Below, piece by piece: positions 17,293-25,802 of a stretch of DNA of 43,450 bases. The stretch is from Pseudomonadota bacterium. GTDB taxonomy: Bacteria; Pseudomonadota; Gammaproteobacteria; Steroidobacterales; Steroidobacteraceae. The stretch is taken from positions 1 to 43,450 of the forward strand of contig JABBNZ010000029.1 of NCBI GenBank assembly GCA_019352035.1, read 5' to 3'. Within the stretch, counting starts at the first letter, position 1; each line of letters starts with the position of its first letter. A program made the translations under genes and the position numbers. The notes beneath the pieces were generated by a model, which saw only the letters and a program-made list of their open reading frames with translations, had not been told where the DNA came from and did not search any database.

Positions 17293-17312
17293 TTAACTCA
17301 TGTGTGAATTAA
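17293..17312. promoter_or_regulatory. Palindromic operator in the TetR/SDR divergent gap
   Basis: TTAACTCA-TGTG-TGAATTAA at 17293-17312 forms an inverted repeat with 7 of 8 pairs matching. It is AT-rich against a GC-rich background and sits in the only gap between the divergent SDR operon and the tetR gene. On the minus strand TTGTCA (17319-17314) may be a -35 next to it. It most likely binds the adjacent TetR protein, controlling both directions. This is inferred from symmetry and position. Confidence 0.55.
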
Positions 17313-17387
17313 CTTGACAAGCCGCAGCCGGGGCGACGGCGGTGGTAGTCTTTGCGCCGGCAGTCCCGCTCAGCGAAGGTGGCAACG

Positions 17388-18101
17388 ATGCCGAGACGTC
17401 CCGCGAACAAGCACAAGCCCCGCACCAAGGCGGAGCAGCGCGCCGAAACGCTCGAGCGGATCCTGGACGCCGCGGAGCACCTCTTCTCGAAACACGGACT
17501 GAACGGGGTGACCCTGCGCGATGTTGCCCAGAAGGTCGGCGTCCATACCTCGCTCATGCACTACTACTTCGTCGACAAGCGGCGGCTGTTCGAGGCGGTG
17601 TTCACCCGGCGCGCCGGCATCACGAGCAGCCGCCGGCTGGACGCCCTGGATCGATACGATCGCGAATGCGGCGGTGCGCCGACGGTGGAGGGCGCGCTGC
17701 GCGCCTTCCTCGATACCGATCTCGATCTCTACGGCAACAGCGGCGAAGGCTGGAAGAACTTCGCCGCATTCGCCGCCCAGGTGAGCAATTCCACCGAAGG
17801 CGCCGCCATGATGGACCTGCACTTCGATCCGGTGGTCCTCAAGCTGATCGGAATCCTGAAGAAGGCATTGCCGGGGTGCTCCGATGCCGACATCTTCTGG
17901 GGCTACGACTTCGTCACCGGGGCATTCATGCACACCCTGGCGAGGACCGGCCGAATCGACAGGCTGTCGGGGGGCGTGTGCAATTCGGATGATTTCGCCG
18001 CCGTGAAGGAGCGGATCGCGAGCTTCATGGCGGCGGGGTTCATCGCGCTGTGCTCGAAGTCCGCGAGGCAGGGCCCGGCGCGCAAAAAGGCGCCGCGCTA
18101 G
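17388..18101 (+). CDS. TetR-family transcriptional regulator
   Basis: A 237-residue repressor-type protein. A basic N-terminus is followed by a TetR HTH at about residues 20-65: R-I-L-D-A-A-E-H-L-F, then V-T-L-R-D-V-A-Q-K-V-G-V-H, then S-L-M-H-Y-Y-F. The rest is an all-helical ligand-binding domain, and the C-terminus is Lys/Arg-rich. ATG 17388 has AAGG upstream; an earlier in-frame start would give an unusual basic extension. It is transcribed away from the SDR-thiolase-MFS-esterase operon and probably represses it until an acyl-CoA or ester-derived ligand binds. A strong terminator follows. Confidence 0.85.
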   Translation: MPRRPANKHKPRTKAEQRAETLERILDAAEHLFSKHGLNGVTLRDVAQKVGVHTSLMHYYFVDKRRLFEAVFTRRAGITSSRRLDALDRYDRECGGAPTVEGALRAFLDTDLDLYGNSGEGWKNFAAFAAQVSNSTEGAAMMDLHFDPVVLKLIGILKKALPGCSDADIFWGYDFVTGAFMHTLARTGRIDRLSGGVCNSDDFAAVKERIASFMAAGFIALCSKSARQGPARKKAPR

Positions 18102-18127
18102 CCGCAAGATTCGCCGCCTCCGAGAGC

Positions 18128-18162
18128 GCCGCCGCGGGTGCGAGCGGCGGCTATTTCTTCTT
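18128..18162 (+). terminator. Intrinsic terminator after tetR, overlapping the FHA gene end
   Basis: GCCGCCGC (18128-18135), an 8-nt loop, then GCGGCGGC (18144-18151) and TATTTCTTCTT. This is a perfect 8-bp stem plus U-rich tract for rightward transcription. The T-tract also encodes the last Lys codons and stop of the opposing FHA gene. The hairpin can also end leftward transcription, though without a T-run. Confidence 0.7.
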
Positions 18163-19410
18163 CACGGATTCCCGATACGCCGCGGCAAATGCCTCGACGA
18201 ACGTATGCGGCAGGTGGCCGGCCGGCATCTCGATGAGATTGCGGTAGAAGGTGGTGAAGAGCTCCCAATACTGGGCCTTGTCGGCCGAGCGCGCCTTGCC
18301 GCGGCGGGCGGCCCGCTCGAAGCGGGCCTCCAGCTCCGCCGGGTCCAGCCGGTCCAGGAACTCGATCAGGGCGGCGCGCATCGCCTGCTCGATCGCCTGC
18401 TCGTGAGCCTTCGCATCGCCGACGGCCTCCCGCAGCCACTGCACGGCATCGACGCTGCGGCTCTCGTGGCGCACCAGAAGCTGCAACAGCAGCTCATCGA
18501 CGGTCGCGCGCCCCAGGGAGGGCCGTGGATCGTCGGGCTCCGGCGGCGGCGGCACCTCGATACGGAAGCGGTCGCGGATCTCGCTGCAGGAGCGCTCGAG
18601 GTCCTTCAGACCCACGAGCGCCTCCCGCAGAAGCTGTCCGGTGAGGTGCAGCAGGCGCGTCTGCGCTTCCGCCGGCAGCTTCTCGGGGTCGAGTCCGGCG
18701 CCCCGGCAGAAGGCCTGCAGTCCCGACTGCACATCGTAGAGCGCCGGGGGGCTGGCGCCGCGAGAGTCCCGGCCGGCCGCCTTGGCGAGCCGTGCGATGC
18801 GCCGCGCGATGGAATCGTCGCTCGGATCGGGCGCCTCGCGAGGGCTCGAGCGCCCGGCCGGCGGTACGGCCGCGCGCTGGGCACGTGCGGGAGCGAGGAC
18901 CTGACCGTAGGCGTTCACCGGCTGAAAGCGGCCCGAGCCCGCGGAGTCGCTCACCAGCAGCTCCTCGAGGTCGAGCACGGCGCCGATGTCGGTCTGTGCC
19001 GCGCGCCCGATCGGATGCAGCGCATGGATGCTGGTCGGGACCGCCGCGGCATGGTCGAGCTCGAGAATCTCGGGTACCGTCTCGCTCTCCATGGCGACGA
19101 CGATCTGGTAGTCCCCGAGCCGCAGCACATCGCCGTTCTTCAGCCGATAGCCGGTCGAGCCCAGCTTCACGAGGGCCTCGGGCTGGTCATTGACGAACAC
19201 GCCGTTGGTGCTCAAATCCTCGAGATAGAAATGTCCGTCGCGGAAATGCACGCGGGCGTGGTGCGCGGACATGTAGCGCAGCGGGTCCGGCAGCACCCAG
19301 TCGTTCTCGCTCGAGCGTCCGATCGAGCCACCGCTCACGCCGAAAACGACGGTATGGCGATCAGCGAGCTGCCGCCGATGATCGCTGACGACGCGCAGGC
19401 GAAGCGACAT
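18151..19410 (-). CDS. Type VI secretion-type FHA domain protein (TagH-like)
   Basis: A 419-residue protein. Residues about 1-105 form a forkhead-associated domain: S-I-G-R-S-S-E-N-D-W-V, S-A-H-H-A-R-V and L-S-T-N-G-V-F-V-N are its phosphothreonine-binding loops. After a Pro-rich linker, residues about 215-419 match the C-terminal domain of T6SS-associated FHA proteins (R-L-L-H-L-T-G-Q-L-L-R-E-A, then L-I-E-F-L-D-R-L-D-P-A-E-L, then Y-W-E-L-F-T-T-F-Y-R-N-L). Such proteins are T6SS regulators acting with PpkA kinases. No T6SS gene is in the window, so it is an orphan, or its system lies elsewhere. Confidence 0.8.
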   Translation of the reverse strand: MSLRLRVVSDHRRQLADRHTVVFGVSGGSIGRSSENDWVLPDPLRYMSAHHARVHFRDGHFYLEDLSTNGVFVNDQPEALVKLGSTGYRLKNGDVLRLGDYQIVVAMESETVPEILELDHAAAVPTSIHALHPIGRAAQTDIGAVLDLEELLVSDSAGSGRFQPVNAYGQVLAPARAQRAAVPPAGRSSPREAPDPSDDSIARRIARLAKAAGRDSRGASPPALYDVQSGLQAFCRGAGLDPEKLPAEAQTRLLHLTGQLLREALVGLKDLERSCSEIRDRFRIEVPPPPEPDDPRPSLGRATVDELLLQLLVRHESRSVDAVQWLREAVGDAKAHEQAIEQAMRAALIEFLDRLDPAELEARFERAARRGKARSADKAQYWELFTTFYRNLIEMPAGHLPHTFVEAFAAAYRESVKKK

Positions 19411-19535
19411 GGTGCCCCGAAGTCAAGTGGCCTTTGCTGCGAAAACCCGAGCCATTGCAGCGGACGCGGCAGCTTCCCCGGCGCGCCCGGCAATATAATG
19501 GCCGCTCCACACTAGCAGCGCGCCTCCCCCGAGCC

Positions 19536-19874
19536 ATGGCAGCCAGTCACATTTTCCGCATCATGTTCGTGAACCAGGGCAAGGTTTACGAGGTCTACGC
19601 CCGCAAGGTCGGCCACGGCGATCTGTTCGGGTTCATCGAGGTCGAGGAACTGGTCTTCGGCGAACGCTCCTCGGTGGTCCTGGACCCCGCCGAGGAGCGC
19701 ATCAAAGGCGAGTTCGCCGGGGTCAAGCGCACCTTCCTGCCGCTGCACTCGGTGCTGCGGATCGACGAGGTCAAGAAGCAGGGGGTGAGCAAGATCACGA
19801 CGCTCGAGGGCGGCGCCAATGTGAGCCAGTTCCCCATGCCCCTGTTCTCGCCCCCGACGGGGGAGAAGAAATAG
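19536..19874 (+). CDS. DUF1820 family protein
   Basis: A 112-residue soluble protein with the family-typical I-F-R-I-M-F-V-N-Q-G-K-V-Y-E-V-Y-A-R and F-G-F-I-E-V-E-E-L-V-F-G-E (hyphenated), followed by V-D-P-type loops and I-D-E-V-K-K-Q-G. The function is unknown; the family is conserved in gammaproteobacteria and often sits near core metabolic genes. The chosen start is ATG 19536, because the longer frame begins with a basic, low-quality extension. The TAG stop is directly followed by the purL ATG, so the two are probably co-transcribed and coupled. Confidence 0.85.
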   Translation: MAASHIFRIMFVNQGKVYEVYARKVGHGDLFGFIEVEELVFGERSSVVLDPAEERIKGEFAGVKRTFLPLHSVLRIDEVKKQGVSKITTLEGGANVSQFPMPLFSPPTGEKK

Positions 19875-22800
19875 ATGCGGCTGCTCGCTCTGCCCGGCGG
19901 TCGGGCGCTCTCGGGCTTTCGCATCGAGAAGCTTCTCGCCCGGATTGCCGCGGTCGAGCCGGAAGTGACCGGGCTCGCCGCGCGCTTCATGCATTTCGCA
20001 GCGCTGGTCCGGCCGCTCACCGAGGGGGAGCAGCGGATCCTGGGCCAGCTGCTGACTTACGGACCGCGCGCCGCGGTGCAGGGCGGCGAGGGCGAGCGGC
20101 TCCTCGTGGTGCCCCGCGAGGGGACGATCTCGCCCTGGTCGAGCAAGGCGACCGACATCGCGCACGTCTGCGGCCTCGCCGCCGTGGAGCGGATCGAGCG
20201 CGGCATCGAGTACCGGATCGCGGCCCCCCGGCCGCTCGGGCCCGAGCGGCTGGTGCGGATCGCGCCCGCGCTGCTCGATCGGATGACCGAAACGGCGCTG
20301 CTCGATGATGCGCAGGCGGGACGGCTCTTCGGCCACTCGGCGCCGAGACCCGTACAGCGGATCGCGCTCGCGGGCGGGGCCGCTTCGCTGGAGGAGGCGA
20401 ACCGCGCGATGGGTCTCGCGCTCTCCGCGGATGAGATCGAGTATCTGCTCGAGAGCTTCCGTCAGCTCGGCCGCGACCCGACGGACGCCGAGCTCATGAT
20501 GTTCGCGCAGGCGAACTCCGAGCACTGCCGCCACAAGATCTTCAATGCGCGCTGGATCATCGACGGCCGTGAGCGGGACGAATCGCTCTTCGCGATGATC
20601 CGCCATACGCACGCCAGCCATCCGCAGGGTGTGCTCTCGGCCTATCGCGACAATGCGGCGGTCATCGAGGGCAACGAGGGGTGGCGGTATTTCCCCGACC
20701 CGAGGAGCGGCGCCTATCGCGCGAGCCGCGAGTCCGTAGACATCCTGATGAAGGTCGAGACGCACAACCACCCCACCGCGATCTCGCCGTTCCCCGGGGC
20801 CGCCACCGGCTCGGGCGGGGAGATCCGCGATGAGGGTGCGACGGGCCGCGGCGCGCGGCCGAAGGCGGGCCTCACCGGCTTCTCGGTCTCGAGCCTGCGC
20901 ATTCCGGATTACGCGCGGCCGTGGGAGCCGCCCGCGGCCGCCCCCGGGCGCATCGCCTCGGCGCTCGAGATCATGCTCGAGGGGCCGATCGGCGCCGCCT
21001 CCTTCAACAACGAGTTCGGCCGGCCGGCGATCTGCGGCTATTTCCGCACTTTCGAGCTCGCGGCGCCGGGGGACGGGCCGGGACGGGTCCGCGGCTACCA
21101 CAAGCCGATCATGGTCGCGGGCGGCCTCGGCAACATCCGCCGGCCGCATGTCGAGAAGTCCGAAGTGCCCGTCGGCGCGAAGCTCATCGTGCTCGGCGGC
21201 CCCGCCATGCTCATCGGCTTGGGCGGCGGGGCGGCCTCCTCGGTCGGCAGCGGCGCCTCGAGCGCCGATCTCGATTTCGCCTCCGTGCAGCGGGGGAACG
21301 CCGAGATCCAGCGCCGGGCGCAGGAGACGATCGATGGCTGTTGGGCGTTGGGTGAGGACAACCCGATCCTTCTCATCCACGACGTCGGCGCAGGGGGCCT
21401 CTCGAACGCCGTGCCTGAAGCCGTGGCGCACAGCCAGCGAGGCGCGCGCATCGATCTGCGCGCCATCCCGAGCGCGGAGCCCGGCATGTCGCCGCTCGAG
21501 CTCTGGTGCAACGAGGCGCAGGAGCGTTATGTCGTCGTCGTGGCGCCCGAAGCGCTTGCGACCTTCGGCGCCATCGCCGAGCGGGAGCGTTGTCCGTACG
21601 CGGTGATCGGGGACATCGACGGCACCGGCCGCCTGACGGTCGCCGACCCGCTCCTCGGCGGCGAGCCGGTGGACATGCCGCTCGAGGTTCTGCTCGGGAA
21701 GCCGCCGCGCATGGTGCGGGACGTGCGCAGCGCCGCGCTGGCGCCGCGGCCGCTCGATCTCGGGCGCATCGAGCTGCGCGAGGCGGTCTATCGGGTGCTG
21801 CGCCTGCCCGCGGTGGCCGACAAGACATTCCTCATCACCATCGGCGACCGGACCGTGGGCGGCATGGTGAGCCGCGATCCGCTCGTCGGGCCCTGGCAGG
21901 TCCCGGTGAGCGATGTGGCGGTCACGGTCACCGACTATCGCGGCCACGCGGGAGAGGCGATGGCGATGGGCGAGCGTACGCCCGTGGCGGTGCTCGATGC
22001 ACCTGCCTCGGGACGGCTCGCCGTGGGCGAGGCCATCACCAACATTCTGGCCGCGGACGTCCCGTCGCTGGGCCGCATACGCCTGTCCGCCAACTGGATG
22101 GCGGCGTGCGGCGAGCCGGGCGAGGACGCGGCGCTCTACGAGACGGTGCGGGCTGTCGGCAAGGATCTGTGCCCGGCGCTGGGCATCGCCATCCCGGTGG
22201 GCAAGGATTCGCTGTCGATGCGCACCCAATGGCACGATGGGGAACTGCAGCGCAGCGTCATTGCGCCCGTATCGCTCATCGTGTCCGCCTTTGCACCGGT
22301 CGATGACGTGCGCCGCACCTGGACGCCGGCGCTGCATGTCAAGGACGGCCCGACGGCACTCTGGCTCATCGACCTCGGCGCGGGCCGGAATCGGCTCGGA
22401 GCATCCGCCCTCGCGCAGGTGTATGGCGAGCTCGGCGCGCAGCCGCCCGATCTCGACGACAGCCAGCGGCTGGTGCGGCTCGCCGCGGCGCTGGCGGAGC
22501 TCAGACACGCGGGCCTCGTGCTCGCCTACCACGATCGCTCCGACGGCGGCTTGCTCGCGACCCTGCTGGAAATGGCGTTCGCCGGCCATTGCGGCCTCGA
22601 CGTCCGGCTGCCGGCGCAGCGGGGATCGGCGGTGGCCCAGCTCTTCGCGGAGGAGCTCGGCGTCGTGGTGCAGATCGCGGCCGCCGACGAGGGCAAGCTG
22701 CGCGAGATCCTCGGGCGCCACGGGCTCGCGGCTCTGGCGGTGAGCGTGGGCGCGCCCGTGCAGGATCTGCGCATCCGAATCCACGTCGGCCCCGAGCGGG

Positions 22801-23771
22801 TGATCGATGAGTCCTGGACGGAGCTGCGCGGCGCGTGGTCCGAGACCTCCTGGCGGATGCGCCGGCTGCGCGATGATCCGCAGTGCGCCGACGAGGAGTA
22901 TGCGGCGCAGACCGCCGCGGCCGACCCGGGGCTCGATGTTGCATTGCGCTTCGATCCCGAAGAGGACGTCGCGGCGCCCTACGTGTTGCGCGGTGCGCGG
23001 CCGAAGGTGGCCGTGCTCAGAGAGCAGGGCGTCAACAGCCACACCGAGACGGCGGCGGCCTTCGAGCAGGCGGGCTTCGCTCCCTACGACGTGCACATGA
23101 CTGACATCGTGTCCGGGCGCCGCCGGCTGGCGGAGTTCACCGGACTCATCGCCTGCGGCGGGTTCTCCTACGGCGATGTGCTCGGGGCGGGCGAGGGCTG
23201 GGCCAAGTCCATCCTCTTCAACGACGCGCTGCGCGAGCCATTCCAGCGCTTCTTCGAGCGGCCGGAGACCTTTGCCCTCGGCGTCTGCAACGGCTGTCAG
23301 ATGTTCGCCGCGCTGAAGAGCATCATTCCCGGAACCGATCACTGGCCGCGCTTCGTCAGCAACCGCTGCGAGCAGTACGAGTCGCGCTTCTCGCTCATCG
23401 AGGTCCTGCGCTCGCCCTCGGTGCTGCTCGCCGGCATGGAGGGCTCGTTCCTGCCGATCGCGGTGGCGCACGGAGAGGGGCATGCCGAGTTCGAGTCTCC
23501 GACCGCGGCCGAGGAGTGCGTGAGCCGCGGTCTGGTCGGCTTCCGTTACGTCAACCACGACCGCAGTGTCGCCACCCGCTATCCTTTCAATCCCAGCGGC
23601 TCGCCGCTCGGAATCGCGGCCCTGAGCAATCTCGACGGCCGGGTGACCATCACGATGCCGCATCCGGAGCGGTCCTTCCGCTACGTGCAGAACTCCTGGC
23701 GGCCGCGCAATGCGGGCGAGTACAGCGGCTGGATGCGGCTCTTCAGGAATGCGAGGCGCTTCGTCGGCTGA
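19875..23771 (+). CDS. purL: Phosphoribosylformylglycinamidine synthase (single-chain, large type)
   Basis: A 1298-residue enzyme of de novo purine synthesis, converting FGAR plus glutamine and ATP to FGAM in the cytoplasm. It has the full layout of the large gammaproteobacterial form: N-terminal PurS-like domain, two ATP-binding AIRS halves (N-S-E-H-C-R-H-K near 216 and [10 protein letters not shown] near 292), and a C-terminal glutamine amidotransferase. The amidotransferase triad is C1138 in G-V-C-N-G-C-Q, with H1263 and E1265 in M-P-H-P-E-R-S-F-R. The ATG directly abuts the DUF1820 stop. No purine riboswitch was seen. Confidence 0.97.
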   Translation: MRLLALPGGRALSGFRIEKLLARIAAVEPEVTGLAARFMHFAALVRPLTEGEQRILGQLLTYGPRAAVQGGEGERLLVVPREGTISPWSSKATDIAHVCGLAAVERIERGIEYRIAAPRPLGPERLVRIAPALLDRMTETALLDDAQAGRLFGHSAPRPVQRIALAGGAASLEEANRAMGLALSADEIEYLLESFRQLGRDPTDAELMMFAQANSEHCRHKIFNARWIIDGRERDESLFAMIRHTHASHPQGVLSAYRDNAAVIEGNEGWRYFPDPRSGAYRASRESVDILMKVETHNHPTAISPFPGAATGSGGEIRDEGATGRGARPKAGLTGFSVSSLRIPDYARPWEPPAAAPGRIASALEIMLEGPIGAASFNNEFGRPAICGYFRTFELAAPGDGPGRVRGYHKPIMVAGGLGNIRRPHVEKSEVPVGAKLIVLGGPAMLIGLGGGAASSVGSGASSADLDFASVQRGNAEIQRRAQETIDGCWALGEDNPILLIHDVGAGGLSNAVPEAVAHSQRGARIDLRAIPSAEPGMSPLELWCNEAQERYVVVVAPEALATFGAIAERERCPYAVIGDIDGTGRLTVADPLLGGEPVDMPLEVLLGKPPRMVRDVRSAALAPRPLDLGRIELREAVYRVLRLPAVADKTFLITIGDRTVGGMVSRDPLVGPWQVPVSDVAVTVTDYRGHAGEAMAMGERTPVAVLDAPASGRLAVGEAITNILAADVPSLGRIRLSANWMAACGEPGEDAALYETVRAVGKDLCPALGIAIPVGKDSLSMRTQWHDGELQRSVIAPVSLIVSAFAPVDDVRRTWTPALHVKDGPTALWLIDLGAGRNRLGASALAQVYGELGAQPPDLDDSQRLVRLAAALAELRHAGLVLAYHDRSDGGLLATLLEMAFAGHCGLDVRLPAQRGSAVAQLFAEELGVVVQIAAADEGKLREILGRHGLAALAVSVGAPVQDLRIRIHVGPERVIDESWTELRGAWSETSWRMRRLRDDPQCADEEYAAQTAAADPGLDVALRFDPEEDVAAPYVLRGARPKVAVLREQGVNSHTETAAAFEQAGFAPYDVHMTDIVSGRRRLAEFTGLIACGGFSYGDVLGAGEGWAKSILFNDALREPFQRFFERPETFALGVCNGCQMFAALKSIIPGTDHWPRFVSNRCEQYESRFSLIEVLRSPSVLLAGMEGSFLPIAVAHGEGHAEFESPTAAEECVSRGLVGFRYVNHDRSVATRYPFNPSGSPLGIAALSNLDGRVTITMPHPERSFRYVQNSWRPRNAGEYSGWMRLFRNARRFVG

Positions 23772-23789
23772 CGCCTCCTCGGCCGCGTC

Positions 23790-24215
23790 TCAGGCCGCGG
23801 GGACGGCCCCGGCAGCCTGCCCCCTGACTTCCGGGCCAATTGCGGCCCAGGCATCGCGGATCTCCTTCAGAAGTCCCGAGACCTCTTTGACGGCGGCCGC
23901 GTCATTGTTGAGATTGGCGTGCACCACGCGGCGCGCCATGTACTCGTAGAGATCGCTCAGGTTGTGCGCGAGGGAGCCGCCCTGCTGCAGGTTGAGGCTG
24001 CCGCGAAGCTCCGCGAGCAGGATGACCACGCTGTGGAGCAGGCTGGCCTTGCGTGCGCCGTCGCCCCTTTCGATGCAGGAGGCCGCCGACACCAGGCGGC
24101 CGAGGGCGGCATCGAAGAGCGCCAGCACCATCGAGTGCGGGTCCGCGGTCGCCGCGATGCCGTGAGCCTTCACGCTTCGATATGCGGCGACTTTCGATTG
24201 GCTGTAGAGGTTCAC
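23790..24215 (-). CDS. fliS: Flagellin export chaperone FliS
   Basis: A 141-residue helical chaperone that binds the C-terminus of flagellin in the cytoplasm and delivers it to the export gate. The N-terminus Y-S-Q-S-K-V-A-A-Y-R-S-V and the segments M-V-L-A-L-F-D-A-A-L-G-R-L and L-S-D-L-Y-E-Y-M-A-R-R-V fit FliS well. The C-terminus ends in an alanine-rich tail. It is last in the leftward flagellar run, 70 bp after fliD. It converges with purL, whose stop is 18 bp away, and no intrinsic terminator is visible between them. Confidence 0.92.
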   Translation of the reverse strand: MNLYSQSKVAAYRSVKAHGIAATADPHSMVLALFDAALGRLVSAASCIERGDGARKASLLHSVVILLAELRGSLNLQQGGSLAHNLSDLYEYMARRVVHANLNNDAAAVKEVSGLLKEIRDAWAAIGPEVRGQAAGAVPAA

Positions 24216-24285
24216 GTTTCGAGGCCTTGAGCGTAGATGCCCACTGTAACGGCCCGAAACCCGTCAACTTGAGCCGTCCGCCGCT

Positions 24286-25698
24286 TCAGCCGCTCGAGCT
24301 GGGTGCGTTCGGCAGCGTCGCGAACGCCTGGGTCAGGTACGAGGAGGTGCTCTGAAGCTGCGACAGCAGCGCATTGAGGGATGAGTACTGCTGGGTGAGG
24401 CTGGCCTGCAGCGAGCTCATCTGCTGGCTGAGCTTCTGGCTCTGCTGGGTCAGGGCGTTGTTCTGCTTGACCAGCGTCTGACTCAACGAATCTATCGGCC
24501 CCCCGCTCGCGAGCTCATTGGTGAGGGCCGTATTCAGGCTCGTGGCGACGCCGCCGGCGCCGCTGAAGAGATTGCTTACGGCGGTGAAATTCGAGCTCAA
24601 CGCCGCGGAAAGGGTTGCGGCGTTCACGCTGAGGGTGCCGTCGCTCTTGCTCGTGATGCCGATGCTGGCCAGTGTGTTGTAGGTCGATGATCCGGTCTTG
24701 ACCACGCTGTGGAGCGCGGCGCTGATCTGGCTCTGGGCGCCCGACAGCACGGGGTTGCCCAGCAGCGGGCCGGCGGTGTTCGTGGTCGCATCATAGCTGC
24801 CGAGCGATGAAAAAGAGCTCTGCAGCGTATTGTAAGCGCTGACGAACGCCTTGATGTTGCCCTCGATGGTGGAGGTGTTGTCCGCCACGCTGAGAGTCGC
24901 CGGCGATGACGTGGGGGCCAGGAGGCTCAGGGTGACCCCGCTCAGGGCGCCGGTGACGGTATTGCTGGGGCTCGTGTAGCTCACACCCGCGATGGCGAAA
25001 CTCGCGTCCTGGGCCGCGCTCTGCTGGGTGTAGTTCGCGCCACCGGAAGCGTACGTCAAAGCGCTGAGGCCGTTGCCGCCGTCGGTCTCGGACACCGTGA
25101 TGGTGTTCGAGGCTCCCGTCATGGAAGAGGTGAGCACCAGATGCGCGCCGCTCGTGCCGGTGACGACGCTCGCCTGGATTCCCGGGTTCCCGCTCGCGGA
25201 ATTGATCGCGGCGGCAATGCCGGACAGGGTGTTGTTGCTGCTGCCGATGGTGACGGAGAAGTTGCCGCTACCCAAGGACAATTGCAGCGTTCCGGTGCCC
25301 GCGGTGGCGGAGCTGCTGCTGTAGGCGGTGCTGGAGACGAGCTGTTGCGCCTGGGCCAGCTGGCTCACCGAGACGCTGTAGGATCCGAGGGTGGCGCCGG
25401 AACCGGCAACGGCCGTGAAGGCCGTGTTGTCGCTGCTGGTGGCGCCGAGCGATGCGAACGCGGTCGCCGAGTCGAGCGAGCCGAGTGAAGACTGGAATGT
25501 CGATAGCGAGCTTTTCAACTGCCCGACGGCGGAGATCTCCGAGGTGACCGCCTGGGTCTGGTGCTGGATGAGGGCTTCCTGCGGCGCCTGGGTCGCGGCG
25601 ACGAGCTGGGAGACGAGCGATGCGACGTCGATGACCGAGCCGCCGGCGGCTCCGGCGCTCGAGCCGCTGGCGATCGAAACGGGAGAAGTATTGGACAT
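24286..25698 (-). CDS. fliD: Flagellar hook-associated protein 2 (filament cap) FliD
   Basis: A 470-residue cap protein that guides flagellin polymerisation at the filament tip. The N-terminal FliD domain has D-V-A-S-L-V-S-Q-L-V-A-A, and the C-terminal coiled coil is Gln/Ser/Leu-rich (from about 400). In between is a flagellin-hook IN motif (TIGSSNNTLSGIAAAINSA). Middle regions are Ser/Thr/Ala-rich, as for outer filament parts. The start is ATG 25698, with GGAGC about 9 nt upstream; the longer frame adds an out-of-family extension. It lies downstream of fliC, separated by a strong hairpin. Confidence 0.93.
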   Translation of the reverse strand: MSNTSPVSIASGSSAGAAGGSVIDVASLVSQLVAATQAPQEALIQHQTQAVTSEISAVGQLKSSLSTFQSSLGSLDSATAFASLGATSSDNTAFTAVAGSGATLGSYSVSVSQLAQAQQLVSSTAYSSSSATAGTGTLQLSLGSGNFSVTIGSSNNTLSGIAAAINSASGNPGIQASVVTGTSGAHLVLTSSMTGASNTITVSETDGGNGLSALTYASGGANYTQQSAAQDASFAIAGVSYTSPSNTVTGALSGVTLSLLAPTSSPATLSVADNTSTIEGNIKAFVSAYNTLQSSFSSLGSYDATTNTAGPLLGNPVLSGAQSQISAALHSVVKTGSSTYNTLASIGITSKSDGTLSVNAATLSAALSSNFTAVSNLFSGAGGVATSLNTALTNELASGGPIDSLSQTLVKQNNALTQQSQKLSQQMSSLQASLTQQYSSLNALLSQLQSTSSYLTQAFATLPNAPSSSG

Positions 25699-25722
25699 CT
25701 CAGATGCTCCGCTTGGCCAATG

Positions 25723-25757
25723 CCCGCGGGCGGGGCCTTGCGGCACCCGCCCGCGGG
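25723..25757. terminator. GC-rich hairpin between fliC and fliD
   Basis: CCCGCGGGCGGG (25723-25734), 11-nt loop, CCCGCCCGCGGG (25746-25757): a perfect 12-bp stem in the 104-bp gap. No T-tract follows in the leftward direction. It may act as a partial terminator or stabilise the fliC message, helping fliC to be expressed far above fliD. Confidence 0.5.
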
Positions 25758-25802
25758 AGCTTCCCTTGCGGCTTTCGCCTCATCCCATTACGCGTGGCAT
25801 CC

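Noticed and set aside
19512-23663. A 1383-codon open frame on the strand opposite purL
   Set aside because: It mirrors a clear PurL, gives Arg/Ala/His-rich sequence with no domain, and results from G/C-rich third positions.
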